A stretch of 64,000 nucleotides of DNA from an uncultured Pelagibacteraceae bacterium (GTDB lineage Bacteria; Pseudomonadota; Alphaproteobacteria; Pelagibacterales; Pelagibacteraceae): assembly GCA_902590505.1 (NCBI GenBank), contig CACIWZ010000002.1, positions 1-64,000 on the forward strand, written 5' to 3'. Numbering within the stretch: the stretch's first letter is position 1; each line of letters begins with the position of its first letter. The notes under the pieces were generated by a model. That model did not search any database, had not been told where the DNA came from, and saw nothing but the letters and a program-made list of their open reading frames with translations. The position numbers and the translations under genes are program-made. Shown here in pieces: positions 33,967 to 45,106 of the stretch.

Positions 33967-35339
33967 TAAATTTTGCCCAAAATATAATTTTTTACTTCTG
34001 AGTTTGAATTCCTGATAATATCAAATGTTTCCTTTTTATCTATATTCAATTTTAAATGCTCAGGTGAGTCTAAATTTTTTCCTATAGCTTTTTTAATTGT
34101 ATCGTTAAACTTGTAAGGATGAGCTGTACCAAGAACAACTATATCTCCTAAATTTTTAAAACTTTTTGCTGCTCCTACTCCAGTAGCAGTATGAGGATCA
34201 ATTATAAATTGATGCTCTTTATAAATTTCATTAATTATAGATACTGTCTCATCATCAGTAATTTTTACTGCTTCAAAATCCTTTTTAATCTTATCGATTT
34301 CTTTTTTGTCTAAATTGAATAAACTTTTTGATGATAGATCATTCATTAATGACCCTACCTTACTATCGTTTTCATCTAATATATAATAAAGCAGCCTCTC
34401 AAAATTACTTGCAACTTGTATATCCATACTTGGTGTAATGGTTGCTTTCACTTTATCAGGTTTATATTCACCTGTATTAATAACTCTTTGTAAAATATCA
34501 TTTTTATTTGTAGCGACTATAAGTTTATTAATTGGTAAACCCATTTTTTTTGCAACGTATCCAGCATAAATATCTCCAAAATTACCAGTTGGTACTGAAA
34601 AGCTTATATTGTTTTTTTTTAATCTAAAGAAAGAATAAAAATAATATACAATTTGACAAACAATTCTCGCCCAATTGATAGAATTTACGCCTGACATATT
34701 TATTTTTGATCTAAAACTATTTTCATTGAAAAGCTCTTTTACAATTTTTTGACAATCATCAAATGAACCCTCGATAGCTATATTATAAATATTAGTCCCA
34801 CCAATTGTTGTCATTATTTTTCTTTGAATATTTGAAATCTTATTATGCGGATGTAGTACAAAAAGATTTATATTTTTTCTATTGCTTAATGCGGCTATAG
34901 CCGCTGAACCAGTGTCTCCTGATGTAGCAACTATGACATTTACAGTTTTATCTTTAGCGACTTCTAAATGGTCATACATATTACCAATTACCTGCATTGC
35001 AATGTCTTTAAAAGCTAAAGTGGGTCCATGATAAAGTTCGAGAAGATTTATATTTCCAATTTTTTTTATATTTACGACTTCTTTATCTTTAAAACTACTA
35101 TAAGATTTTTGTATCAGTGAGCTAAGTTCTTCTTTTTTAATTTCACCTGAACAGAAATTAAAGATAATTTCTGTAGCGAGTTCGTTATAATTTAGTTGAC
35201 TTAAATTATTAAGTTCTTCTTGACTATACTTCTTTATTTCAGCAGGCAAAAATAATCCTCCGCCTGGTGCAAGTCCTCTTAAGAAAATATCTTTAAAGCT
35301 AAATTCTAAAGATTTATCTCTTGTGCTAAAATAATTCAT
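33966..35339 (-). CDS. thrC: Threonine synthase
   Basis: PLP enzyme converting phosphohomoserine to threonine. The 457-residue long form shows FLRGLAPGGGLFLP near the N-terminus, the PLP Lys in HGPTLAFKDIAMQ, and the phosphate-binding ATSGDTGSAAIAAL, with SVPTGNFGDIYAGY and GTAHPYKF later. It overlaps surf1 by 4 bases and the peroxiredoxin gene by one. Confidence 0.97.
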   Translation of the reverse strand: MNYFSTRDKSLEFSFKDIFLRGLAPGGGLFLPAEIKKYSQEELNNLSQLNYNELATEIIFNFCSGEIKKEELSSLIQKSYSSFKDKEVVNIKKIGNINLLELYHGPTLAFKDIAMQVIGNMYDHLEVAKDKTVNVIVATSGDTGSAAIAALSNRKNINLFVLHPHNKISNIQRKIMTTIGGTNIYNIAIEGSFDDCQKIVKELFNENSFRSKINMSGVNSINWARIVCQIVYYFYSFFRLKKNNISFSVPTGNFGDIYAGYVAKKMGLPINKLIVATNKNDILQRVINTGEYKPDKVKATITPSMDIQVASNFERLLYYILDENDSKVGSLMNDLSSKSLFNLDKKEIDKIKKDFEAVKITDDETVSIINEIYKEHQFIIDPHTATGVGAAKSFKNLGDIVVLGTAHPYKFNDTIKKAIGKNLDSPEHLKLNIDKKETFDIIRNSNSEVKNYILGKI

Positions 35340-35998
35340 TTTTTTCTTCTAAAATATAAATAATAAAAAATTATCGAGATTGATATTGCATACCACGTTA
35401 TAGCATATTTAAGGTGATTGTTTGGCACATCTATACTTATCTTTTTAGGTAAGGGTGATTCAGCCTGATTATCTTCTAGAAAAATTACAAATTTGTTAAA
35501 TTGCTGACCTGTAGCCTCTTTTAAATCTTCTAAATTTAATGAAAACCAAATATTATTTTTAATATCATTGTCTGGTTTAAATATACTTGGTTTATATATT
35601 TCTCTTAAAAGTCCAATTACCTCTTCGTCAGTTTCTGCATTAAAATTTATGCTTGGATTATCTTTTAATTCTTTTTTTATCCAACCTCTATTAATCAAAA
35701 CATTTTGATTCTTATCGGTACTAAATGGAGTAACAACATCATATCCCGGTTTTCCACTTTCGTTCAAACTATAAAGGTAAATTTGCTTATCAAAATTAAA
35801 TTTTCCTTTAGCGCTTACTCTCTGATAATTTTTATTAATTGAATTAGAGTATTCTATTGGTTTAGAGTCTAATCCAAAAGTTATTTCGCTTATAAGCTCT
35901 AGCTTCCATTGCAATCTATAAAGTTGCCAAGTTCCTAAGGCGCAAAATATTGTTACAAATAGAATTACGAATAGTTGAAATAAGAATGCTCTTTTCAA
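35336..35998 (-). CDS. surf1: SURF1-family cytochrome oxidase assembly protein
   Basis: Membrane protein that helps insert heme a into cytochrome oxidase subunit I. It has an N-terminal membrane helix, the family's GTWQLYRLQWK, the central NRGWIKKEL, and a C-terminal helix (YAITWYAISISIIFYYLYF) followed by a basic end. The track's TTG start (36034) lies inside coxC. I prefer the TTG at 35998 (MKRAFLFQ, 220 residues) just after the coxC stop, as there is no ATG in the region. It is part of the cox operon. Confidence 0.88.
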   Translation of the reverse strand: MKRAFLFQLFVILFVTIFCALGTWQLYRLQWKLELISEITFGLDSKPIEYSNSINKNYQRVSAKGKFNFDKQIYLYSLNESGKPGYDVVTPFSTDKNQNVLINRGWIKKELKDNPSINFNAETDEEVIGLLREIYKPSIFKPDNDIKNNIWFSLNLEDLKEATGQQFNKFVIFLEDNQAESPLPKKISIDVPNNHLKYAITWYAISISIIFYYLYFRRKK

Positions 35999-36005
35999 TT
36001 TGAAA

Positions 36006-36797
36006 TTAACTTCCCCAAATATAGATCGCAGCAAATAAGAATAGCCAAACTACGTCGACAAAATGCCAGTACCAGGCTGCCGCTTCAAATCCAAAATGGT
36101 GCTGAGGCGTTGAATGACCTCTCATTGATCGAAATAAACAAACTGCAAGAAAAACAGTTCCTACTATTACATGAAAACCATGAAAACCAGTCGACATATA
36201 AAATGTGGAACCATATATTCCGCCATCTAAAGTAAATGTTGCGTGATGATACTCATAAGCTTGAAAACAAGAAAATATAAATCCTAAAAATACTGTTGCG
36301 ATCAAACCATTTACTAATCCTTTTCTATCATTTTCTAACATTGCATGATGCGCCCAGGTGACTGTAGTTCCTGATAATAATAAAATTAGAGTGTTAATTA
36401 ATGGTATATCCCATGGATCAAAAGTTTTAATATCTGCTGGTGGCCAGATACCGCCAATAGAGTCTGGTGGAAATAAACTTGCGTTAAAAAAAGCCCAAAA
36501 CCATGCAACAAAAAACATTACTTCAGAGGCAATAAATAATGTCATACCGTACCTATGTCCGATTTGAACTACAGGAGTATGATGACCTTGATGTTCTGCC
36601 TCTTCTATAACATCCCTCCACCACATAAATGCACCATAAACTACTAAAGCAAAACCAATTAATAACAACCAAAGGGCTTTTGAATGAAAGTAATAAACTG
36701 CTCCAAAGGCTAAGACTAAAGTAGCGAATGAAACGTAGATCGGCCAAGGACTCGGGTCAACTAAATGATAATCGTGTTTTGGTTTTTCCGCTGACAT
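36006..36797 (-). CDS. coxC: Cytochrome c oxidase subunit III
   Basis: Core membrane subunit of the aa3-type oxidase. The 263-residue protein has seven predicted helices. Signatures include HDYHLVDPSPWPIYVS, GLTLFI-type RYGMTLFIASEVMFFVAWFW, and GFHGFHVIVGTVFL with HHFGFEAAAWYWHFVDVVWLFL at the C-terminus. It abuts ctaG with a one-base overlap and is followed by surf1. Confidence 0.98.
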   Translation of the reverse strand: MSAEKPKHDYHLVDPSPWPIYVSFATLVLAFGAVYYFHSKALWLLLIGFALVVYGAFMWWRDVIEEAEHQGHHTPVVQIGHRYGMTLFIASEVMFFVAWFWAFFNASLFPPDSIGGIWPPADIKTFDPWDIPLINTLILLLSGTTVTWAHHAMLENDRKGLVNGLIATVFLGFIFSCFQAYEYHHATFTLDGGIYGSTFYMSTGFHGFHVIVGTVFLAVCLFRSMRGHSTPQHHFGFEAAAWYWHFVDVVWLFLFAAIYIWGS

Positions 36798-37348
36798 TAT
36801 ATATTACTCTTTTCGTAATAGCCTGATGAAAAAAAAGTAAAAGATAACGTTACATCAGACATATTTTTTGTTTTATTATCATCAACAACTTTAGGATCCA
36901 AGAAAAAAGTTAGTACAAACTCTTTTTTTTCACCTGGTTGCAAGGTTTGTTTTTCAAAACAAAAGCAGCCTATCTTGTTTAGATAAATACCAAATGGTGA
37001 TGGAGACACATTAAATGTTGCCGACCCTGAAGAAATTTCATTACTAGGATTTTCAACGTTAAATTTAACTGTATGAACTTCGCCTGGTTTTAAGTTTAAA
37101 GTATTCATCTCAGGATAAAATTTCCAATCCAAAGTACTATTAATGTTTGTATCAAATCTCATTTTATAGTCTTGATTTACTATAATTTTTGGAATTTCTT
37201 TTTCAGTTGCGTTTTGAGTAGTTCCGCCAAATCCCGTTACTCTGCAAAATAAGTCATATAATGGAACGGCTGCGAATGATAAACCTAGCATAAGTAAAAA
37301 TATTGATACCAAAGCGATAGGCGTTAGATTTTTTTTGCTAATATTCAT
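36797..37348 (-). CDS. ctaG: Cytochrome c oxidase copper-assembly protein Cox11
   Basis: Delivers copper to the CuB site of subunit I. The 183-residue protein has one N-terminal membrane helix, the AVPLYDLFCRVTGFGG block, and the copper-binding GCFCFEKQTLQPGE with the CFCF pair. The periplasmic immunoglobulin-like domain fills the rest. The ATG overlaps the stop of a 37-codon ORF (TAATG), suggesting translational coupling. Confidence 0.97.
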   Translation of the reverse strand: MNISKKNLTPIALVSIFLLMLGLSFAAVPLYDLFCRVTGFGGTTQNATEKEIPKIIVNQDYKMRFDTNINSTLDWKFYPEMNTLNLKPGEVHTVKFNVENPSNEISSGSATFNVSPSPFGIYLNKIGCFCFEKQTLQPGEKKEFVLTFFLDPKVVDDNKTKNMSDVTLSFTFFSSGYYEKSNI

Positions 37349-37461
37349 TATATTTCTCTATTATAAATCCCAATATTGTAAAAAGTGAGCACAAATAAAA
37401 AAATCATAAACAAGATTAATATCAATGCTGTAATCAAATTTTTTTTCTTTTTATCCATCAT
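37348..37461 (-). CDS. 37-residue single-helix ORF between ctaB and ctaG
   Basis: Not in the ORF track. On the minus strand ATG ATG GAT AAA opens one base after the ctaB stop and reads 37 codons, ending in a TAA that shares a base with the ctaG ATG. The peptide is MMDKKKKNLITALIL then a hydrophobic helix of about 20 residues and a short NIGIYNREI tail. The basic head, single membrane span, and exact fit between stop and start codons argue that it is translated. Alphaproteobacteria often carry a small CoxF-like membrane protein at this place, which is the likely identity. Function unknown. Confidence 0.75.
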   Translation of the reverse strand: MMDKKKKNLITALILILFMIFLFVLTFYNIGIYNREI

Positions 37462-37462
37462 G

Positions 37463-38377
37463 TTATTTTAGAATATTATCAATTAATAAAATTAAAAAAA
37501 TGAAAAATAAGTAAAAAATTGAGTAAATAAATATCTTTCTCGCAATTTTGTTTGAAGCCTTGGCTATTTTAGAGCTATATAATTTAAAACATAAGTAAAT
37601 GTAATACGTTGTCATTATTGAGGTTATAATTAAATACATTGTGCTAGCAAAATTGAAAAAATACGGAGCTAAAACTGCTGGTGACATAATCAAAGCGTAA
37701 ACAAGAATATTTATCTTTGTTGTTTTTGTTCCAGAAATTATCGGAAGCATTGGAATTTTTGCTTTTTTATAATCACCTGACTTATATAAACTTAAAGCCC
37801 AAAAATGTGATGGTGTCCATAAAAAGATAATTAAAAATAATATTAACGGTTCTATAGAAATATTTCCAGTTGCTATTGTCCATCCAATAACAGGTGGTAA
37901 TGCTCCAGCAGCACCACCTATAACAATATTTTGTGGAGTTTTCCTTTTAAGCCAAATTGTATAAACAAAAAAATAAAAAGCAATTGTTGATGCCAATAAA
38001 AATGCAGAAATTAAATTAGCAAAAAAATAAATAATACTTACTGATAAAGCTGATAAAATTATACCAAAATATAAAGCTTGATCTTTTTTAACTTTTCCTG
38101 TTGGGATAGGTCTAAGACAAGTTCTACTCATCAAAGCGTCTAGATCTGACTCATACCACATGTTAAGCGTTCCAGCGGCGCCAGAACCTATAGCCACAGC
38201 TAAGAGTGAAATACTAGCATTTATAAAGTCTACATTAACTGGTGCTATTAATAAACCTACCATACAAGTAAATATGACAAGAGACATTACCCTTGGTTTC
38301 ATTAAGTTAAAAAATGAGCTTAAGTCTAATGCTAAACCGAGTTTAGAGTTTCTAGTTTTTATACTTAGCTGGCTCAA
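37463..38377 (-). CDS. ctaB: Protoheme IX farnesyltransferase (heme o synthase)
   Basis: UbiA-superfamily membrane enzyme that adds a farnesyl group to heme b to make heme o, precursor of heme a. The 304-residue protein has about nine helices. The first Asp-rich motif is NMWYESDLDALMSRT (N-x-x-x-D-x-x-D-type), preceded by LMKPRVMSLVIFTCMVGLL, and the second conserved region reads TPSHFWALSLYKSGDYKKAKIPMLP. It sits directly after coxA. Confidence 0.96.
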   Translation of the reverse strand: MSQLSIKTRNSKLGLALDLSSFFNLMKPRVMSLVIFTCMVGLLIAPVNVDFINASISLLAVAIGSGAAGTLNMWYESDLDALMSRTCLRPIPTGKVKKDQALYFGIILSALSVSIIYFFANLISAFLLASTIAFYFFVYTIWLKRKTPQNIVIGGAAGALPPVIGWTIATGNISIEPLILFLIIFLWTPSHFWALSLYKSGDYKKAKIPMLPIISGTKTTKINILVYALIMSPAVLAPYFFNFASTMYLIITSIMTTYYIYLCFKLYSSKIAKASNKIARKIFIYSIFYLFFIFLILLIDNILK

Positions 38378-38378
38378 T

Positions 38379-40807
<2,429 letters not shown>

Positions 40808-40858
40808 GAGTTTTTATACAGCTTTTAGATGATTTCACAATTTCAATTAATGCGACAA

Positions 40859-41569
40859 TTAATGAAAGTTATTGATAAAATTTACTAATGAAATCGCGCT
40901 TATTACAGCAGTATCAGACCTTAGAATGTTTCTAGATAAAGTAAAAGGTTTTACAGCTCTATTTTGTAAGATTAACTCTCGTTCTGCTGGAGAAAAATCA
41001 CCCTCAGGACCAATTAATATACAAAAGGATTTAACATTTTTAAGATCATCGGTTTTTAGGTTTTCTTTTGAATTAACATCAGCAAATAAAATTTTTGAGT
41101 TTTCGTTAAAAGTTTGTAAAAAATCTTTTAATTTAATTACGTCTACAATTTCTGGAGGCACAAGTTGATTAGATTGTTCAGTCGCTTCAATAACTATTTT
41201 TTTTGCTCTATCGAGATTTAATTCCTTTACTTCTGATCTTTCAGAAACTATTGGAATAATTTTACTTGCACCAAGCTCTGTAGCTTTTTGTAAAATATTA
41301 TCCATTGGATTTTTTTTAACTAAACAAATAGCTAGTTCGGTTTTAGATAAATTACTTACTTCTTTGATTTTTTCTAAAAACCTAACTTCAACTCTATCTT
41401 TATTTAAAAAAATTATTTCACTTTTCCATTCTCCATTTTTATTAAAAAAATTTAAGTTTGAGCCTCTTTTAAGTCGCATAACGTTAACAATATAATGAGT
41501 GTGCTCTTTACTTAACAAACTTGTATTATTTTCTAGTATACTGTCTGGATGATATAATCTAATATTCAT
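40859..41569 (-). CDS. rsmE: 16S rRNA (uracil1498-N3)-methyltransferase
   Basis: SPOUT-fold enzyme that methylates U1498 of 16S rRNA. The 236-residue protein has the PUA-like N-terminus (HYIVNVMRLKRGSNLNFFN), the middle block QKATELGASKIIPIVSERS, and the C-terminal knot FCILIGPEGDFSPAE ... LSRNILRSDTAVISAI. It is upstream of coxB on the same strand and divergent from the CDGSH gene across 46 bases. Confidence 0.95.
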   Translation of the reverse strand: MNIRLYHPDSILENNTSLLSKEHTHYIVNVMRLKRGSNLNFFNKNGEWKSEIIFLNKDRVEVRFLEKIKEVSNLSKTELAICLVKKNPMDNILQKATELGASKIIPIVSERSEVKELNLDRAKKIVIEATEQSNQLVPPEIVDVIKLKDFLQTFNENSKILFADVNSKENLKTDDLKNVKSFCILIGPEGDFSPAERELILQNRAVKPFTLSRNILRSDTAVISAISLVNFINNFH

Positions 41570-41615
41570 TAGTACCTATAATATAAATAAATTTTGAAGA
41601 TATAAAGGAGCTTTA

Positions 41616-41852
41616 ATGAAAAAAGGAAAAAGAGCTGGAGATTCTCCAATAGGCATTGATGTATTAGAGGGAAAATCTTATTTTTGGTGTACTTGTGGAA
41701 TTAGTTCTAAGCAACCTTTTTGTGACGGTTCACATAAAGGTACTGTATTTGTACCTTTGAAATATTTAGCCGATCAATCTAAAAAAGTTTTTTTCTGCTC
41801 ATGTAAACAAACAAATGATCAACCACTATGTGATGGTTCACATAACATTTAA
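41616..41852 (+). CDS. CDGSH iron-sulfur domain protein (two domains)
   Basis: 78-residue protein with two copies of the CDGSH zinc-finger-like motif that binds a [2Fe-2S] cluster through three Cys and one His: CTCGISSKQPFCDGSHKG and CSCKQTNDQPLCDGSHNI. It resembles mitochondrial MiNT/CISD3-type tandem proteins. A clear Shine-Dalgarno (AAAGGAG, 5 bases before the ATG) is present, which is uncommon here. It leads a run with HAD, pirin, quinone reductase and DUF1289 genes. A redox or electron-transfer role is likely but unproven. Confidence 0.93.
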   Translation: MKKGKRAGDSPIGIDVLEGKSYFWCTCGISSKQPFCDGSHKGTVFVPLKYLADQSKKVFFCSCKQTNDQPLCDGSHNI

Positions 41853-41855
41853 TAG

Positions 41856-42518
41856 ATGATGAAAACAAAGGCAGTAGTGTTCGATGCTTACGGTACATTA
41901 TTCGATGTAAACTCAGCTGCTGAAAAATGTAAAAATAAAATTGGAGCTAAGTGGGAAGCATTTGCAAATTTTTGGAGAACCACGCAGCTTGAATATACTT
42001 GGCTTAGAAGTTTAATGAAAAGACATAAAAATTTTTGGGATGTTACTGAAGACAGTTTGGATAAGTCAATGAAAGTATTCAATATTAACAAAAATATGAA
42101 AAATGAATTGCTTAGTCTCTACAAAATTTTATCTACTTATCCCGAAGTAAAAGTAGTCTTAGAAGATTTAAAAAAGAAAAACTTCAAACTTGCTATACTT
42201 TCTAACGGGACCCCTGATCTTCTAAATGAATTAGTTAAAAGTAATAAGTTAGATAATTTGTTTGATGATCTTTTTTCCATTGAAGAAGTAAAAATTTATA
42301 AACCAGACCCAAGAGTTTATGAACTACCAATTAAAAAATATAAAATTAAATCTGATGAAATTACTTTTTTAAGCGCGAATACATGGGATGTTTCAGGAGG
42401 TGGAAACTTTGGATATAATTCTATTTGGGTTAATAGACATAACTCGATATTCGATATCCTCGATTTTCAACCAAAAAATGAAATTAGCAATTTAACGCAG
42501 CTACTTGATATAGTTTAA
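41856..42518 (+). CDS. HAD hydrolase, (S)-2-haloacid dehalogenase type II-like
   Basis: 220-residue HAD enzyme. It matches the type II haloacid dehalogenase pattern: nucleophile Asp in VFDAYGTLFDVNSA, LSNGTPDLLNELV, KIYKPDPRVYELP, and the terminal FLSANTWDVSGGGNFGYNSIWVNR. The SANxWDxxGxxxxG motif is specific to this subgroup. It would hydrolyse 2-haloalkanoates or a related substrate in the cytosol. It lies 3 bases after the CDGSH gene. Confidence 0.9.
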   Translation: MMKTKAVVFDAYGTLFDVNSAAEKCKNKIGAKWEAFANFWRTTQLEYTWLRSLMKRHKNFWDVTEDSLDKSMKVFNINKNMKNELLSLYKILSTYPEVKVVLEDLKKKNFKLAILSNGTPDLLNELVKSNKLDNLFDDLFSIEEVKIYKPDPRVYELPIKKYKIKSDEITFLSANTWDVSGGGNFGYNSIWVNRHNSIFDILDFQPKNEISNLTQLLDIV

Positions 42519-42539
42519 ACTTTCATTATAAATATTTAT

Positions 42540-43382
42540 ATGTCTCTAATTGAAGTAAAAAAAATTATTAAAGCCTTAAACGCCTCAGATGGTGCAGGAG
42601 TAAAATTAAAAAGAAGCATAGGAACCCCAGAAGCAGATTATATCGATCCATTCTTAATGCTTGATGAATTTGGTTCTGAAAATAAAGATGATTATGTGGC
42701 TGGCTTTCCTCCTCATCCACATAGAGGAATAGAAACAGTAACCTATATGTTAAACGGAGAGTTTGAACATCAAGATAGCACTGGAGCTAAAGGTATTATG
42801 ACATCTGGAGATGTACAATGGATGAAAACTGGAAGAGGAATTATTCATTCCGAAATGCCTGCTATGAAAGAAGGTAAATTATTAGGCTTTCAACTTTGGA
42901 TAAACATGCCGGCTAAAATGAAAAAGAATAAGCCAGAATACCTTTACATCAAAGGAAATGAACTTGGAGAACATAAAGATAATGAGAAAACTGTAAAAGT
43001 AATTGCAGGCAAATATAAAGAAGCTGAAGGACCAGAAAAAAATCATAACGTTGATCCTATTTATTTCCATGTAATTTTAAATGAAGGAAAAGAATTTAAT
43101 TGTGATGTACCTTCAGGACACAATTCTTTTGTATACCTGTTAAAAGGAGAATTAAACATAGGAGAAAAAAGCCACAATAAAACAGCTGACTCAAACTTAA
43201 TATTATTACAAAGGGGCACTAAATTAAAAATTAAAGCAAGCAAAAAATCTGAGTTTTTATTTATAGCTGGCAAGCCGATTGGTGAACCTATTGCAAGAGG
43301 CGGACCATTTGTAATGAATACAAAAGCTGAAATACTAGAGGCTATTCAAGATTATAATAACGGAACATTTGCTAAATATTAA
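42540..43382 (+). CDS. Pirin family protein
   Basis: 280-residue bicupin. The N-terminal cupin has the metal-binding signature GFPPHPHRGIETVTYMLNGEFEHQDS followed by GDVQWMKTGRGIIHSE, the pirin hallmark. The second cupin covers about residues 160-250. Pirins bind Fe(II), and some act as quercetinases or redox sensors. The role here is not determined. Its neighbours (quinone oxidoreductase, CDGSH) suggest a redox or stress function. Confidence 0.95.
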   Translation: MSLIEVKKIIKALNASDGAGVKLKRSIGTPEADYIDPFLMLDEFGSENKDDYVAGFPPHPHRGIETVTYMLNGEFEHQDSTGAKGIMTSGDVQWMKTGRGIIHSEMPAMKEGKLLGFQLWINMPAKMKKNKPEYLYIKGNELGEHKDNEKTVKVIAGKYKEAEGPEKNHNVDPIYFHVILNEGKEFNCDVPSGHNSFVYLLKGELNIGEKSHNKTADSNLILLQRGTKLKIKASKKSEFLFIAGKPIGEPIARGGPFVMNTKAEILEAIQDYNNGTFAKY

Positions 43383-43406
43383 AAGTTAAAGTACGTTTCC
43401 GTAAAA

Positions 43407-44381
43407 ATGCCAAAATCTATTATAATTAAAAAGAGTGGAGGTCCTGAGGTATTAGAACTTCAAGATGTAAATGTTGGCTCTCCAGGACCAGATGAAATTA
43501 AAGTTACTAATTACGCGATTGGTCTAAATTATATTGATACTTACCATAGATCTGGTTTATACCCCATTAAGTTACCAAGTGGAATTGGTTTAGAAGCTGC
43601 TGGAAAAATTAATGAAGTTGGTTCAAATGTTACTGAATTTAATAAGGGCGATAACGTTGCTTACGCCTCGGTTCCTTTAGGGGCTTATGCACAACAAAGA
43701 GTTATTCCAGCAAAGATAGCTGTTAAAGTTCCTGATGGGATTTCACATGAGTTGGCTGCTACTCTAATGACAAAAGGTTTAACTACGAATTATTTACTTT
43801 CTAAAACTTACAAGATTAAAGCTGGTGAAACAGTTCTTTTCCATGCAGCTGCTGGAGGAGTTGGTCAAATTTTTGCTCAGTGGGCTAATAGTATTGGAGC
43901 GAAAGTAATTGGAACGGTTGGATCAGATAATAAAATCAAAATAGCTGAAGAAAATGGTTACTCTCATGTTATTAATTATACGAAAGATAATTTTGCAAAA
44001 GAGGTTATGAAAATTACAAATAATAAAGGAGTGCCCGCAGTTTTTGACGGGGTAGGAAAAAAAACATTTCATGGGTCATTAGAATGTCTTGCAACAAGAG
44101 GTATGATGATAAGTTTTGGAAATGCGTCTGGTCCCTTAGATCCTGTGAATGTTCCAAAAGAAATACAACCCAAAGGTCTATACTTAACAAGACCTTCAAT
44201 AGGTCAATATTTTAGTAATAGAAAAGAACTTCAAGCTGGAGCTGATCAAATTTTTGAAAAGGTTAAATTTGGGAAAATAAAAATTAGAATTTCAAAAAAA
44301 TATAAACTTGCAGACGCTAAAGATGCACATGCCGATCTAGAAGCAAGAAAATTAATTGGCCCAGCGATTTTAATTCCTTAA
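43407..44381 (+). CDS. qor: NAD(P)H:quinone oxidoreductase (zeta-crystallin type)
   Basis: 324-residue zinc-free medium-chain reductase. The GroES-like domain begins KSGGPEVLELQDV and includes YIDTYHRSGLYP. The nucleotide fold is marked by LFHAAAGGVGQIFAQWANSIG. No zinc-ligand Cys/His pattern of alcohol dehydrogenases is visible. It probably reduces quinones or reactive enones with NADPH. It overlaps the DUF1289 gene by one base. Confidence 0.93.
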   Translation: MPKSIIIKKSGGPEVLELQDVNVGSPGPDEIKVTNYAIGLNYIDTYHRSGLYPIKLPSGIGLEAAGKINEVGSNVTEFNKGDNVAYASVPLGAYAQQRVIPAKIAVKVPDGISHELAATLMTKGLTTNYLLSKTYKIKAGETVLFHAAAGGVGQIFAQWANSIGAKVIGTVGSDNKIKIAEENGYSHVINYTKDNFAKEVMKITNNKGVPAVFDGVGKKTFHGSLECLATRGMMISFGNASGPLDPVNVPKEIQPKGLYLTRPSIGQYFSNRKELQAGADQIFEKVKFGKIKIRISKKYKLADAKDAHADLEARKLIGPAILIP

Positions 44382-44641
44382 TGACAAAAAAAATAATCTC
44401 TCCTTGTATCAGTATTTGTAAAACTGACCCTGTTACTGGTTACTGCTATGGGTGCGCAAGAACCGATGAAGAAAAAAAACAATGGAAAAATGAAAGCACT
44501 TCTGAAGAGTGGAAGTTAGAAAACCTAAGAAAAATTAAATCAAGAATGCAGGGATGGCAATTAAATACTTTTGAGGAGTCCTACAAACATAAAATCAATC
44601 AAGGAATATCGCTTTTTAAAAAAAAACTTTTAGAGGGTTGA
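44381..44641 (+). CDS. DUF1289 protein
   Basis: 86-residue protein with the DUF1289 Cys pattern in SPCISICKTDPVTGYCYGCARTDEE, where four Cys in C-x3-C-x8-C-x2-C form probably bind a metal. The remaining part is a charged helix. The start overlaps the qor stop (TAATG), so it is translationally coupled to that gene. No function is established. The 3' end is one base from the convergent DUF2721 gene. Confidence 0.88.
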   Translation: MTKKIISPCISICKTDPVTGYCYGCARTDEEKKQWKNESTSEEWKLENLRKIKSRMQGWQLNTFEESYKHKINQGISLFKKKLLEG

Positions 44642-44642
44642 T

Positions 44643-45053
44643 CTATAAATCTTTTTTCATAGAGTCCATATCACTGAGGTGATATTTCAATGCTTCATTA
44701 GACATTCTAACTTCCTGTAAAAATAAAAAAATTGAAATTATCATACATACGCAGCAAAACGCAAAACTAAGCCTAGCATAGAATGTTAAGTCCAGATATA
44801 AAAGTAACACTGTAAGCATATTAAAAAGAAATCCAAAAGATGAAAAACCCATTACATACTTAAGATAGTTAGTTCTTTTATTTAAAACATGAAGTTGTTT
44901 TTCTAATTCTGGTGGAACTTTTTTTTCAAAAGTATATTTGTCATGAAGTTGTCTGATTAATGCACTTAAAGTGTGAAAACGATTACTATACATTGTCATC
45001 ATCAAAGGTATAGCAGGAAACATTAAAGCTGCTACTGTGTAATCTATATCCAT
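44643..45053 (-). CDS. DUF2721 membrane protein
   Basis: 136-residue protein with an N-terminal segment YTVAALMFPAIPLMMTMYSNRFHTLSALIRQLHD, typical of DUF2721, and two further membrane helices (about residues 65-85 and 90-112). The family is of unknown function. It is a lone gene on the minus strand between two plus-strand units, abutting DUF1289 and divergent from ubiA. Confidence 0.85.
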   Translation of the reverse strand: MDIDYTVAALMFPAIPLMMTMYSNRFHTLSALIRQLHDKYTFEKKVPPELEKQLHVLNKRTNYLKYVMGFSSFGFLFNMLTVLLLYLDLTFYARLSFAFCCVCMIISIFLFLQEVRMSNEALKYHLSDMDSMKKDL

Positions 45054-45106
45054 ACCGAATCAAATTGATTATGAAGATAGTGTTTGATATTTACAAGTAA
45101 TATTTC

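Noticed and set aside
41571-41615. Promoter for the CDGSH gene from a perfect TATAAT at 41577
   Set aside because: No acceptable -35 hexamer lies at 16-18 bases upstream, and the sequence is nearly palindromic and AT-rich, so direction and use are unclear.
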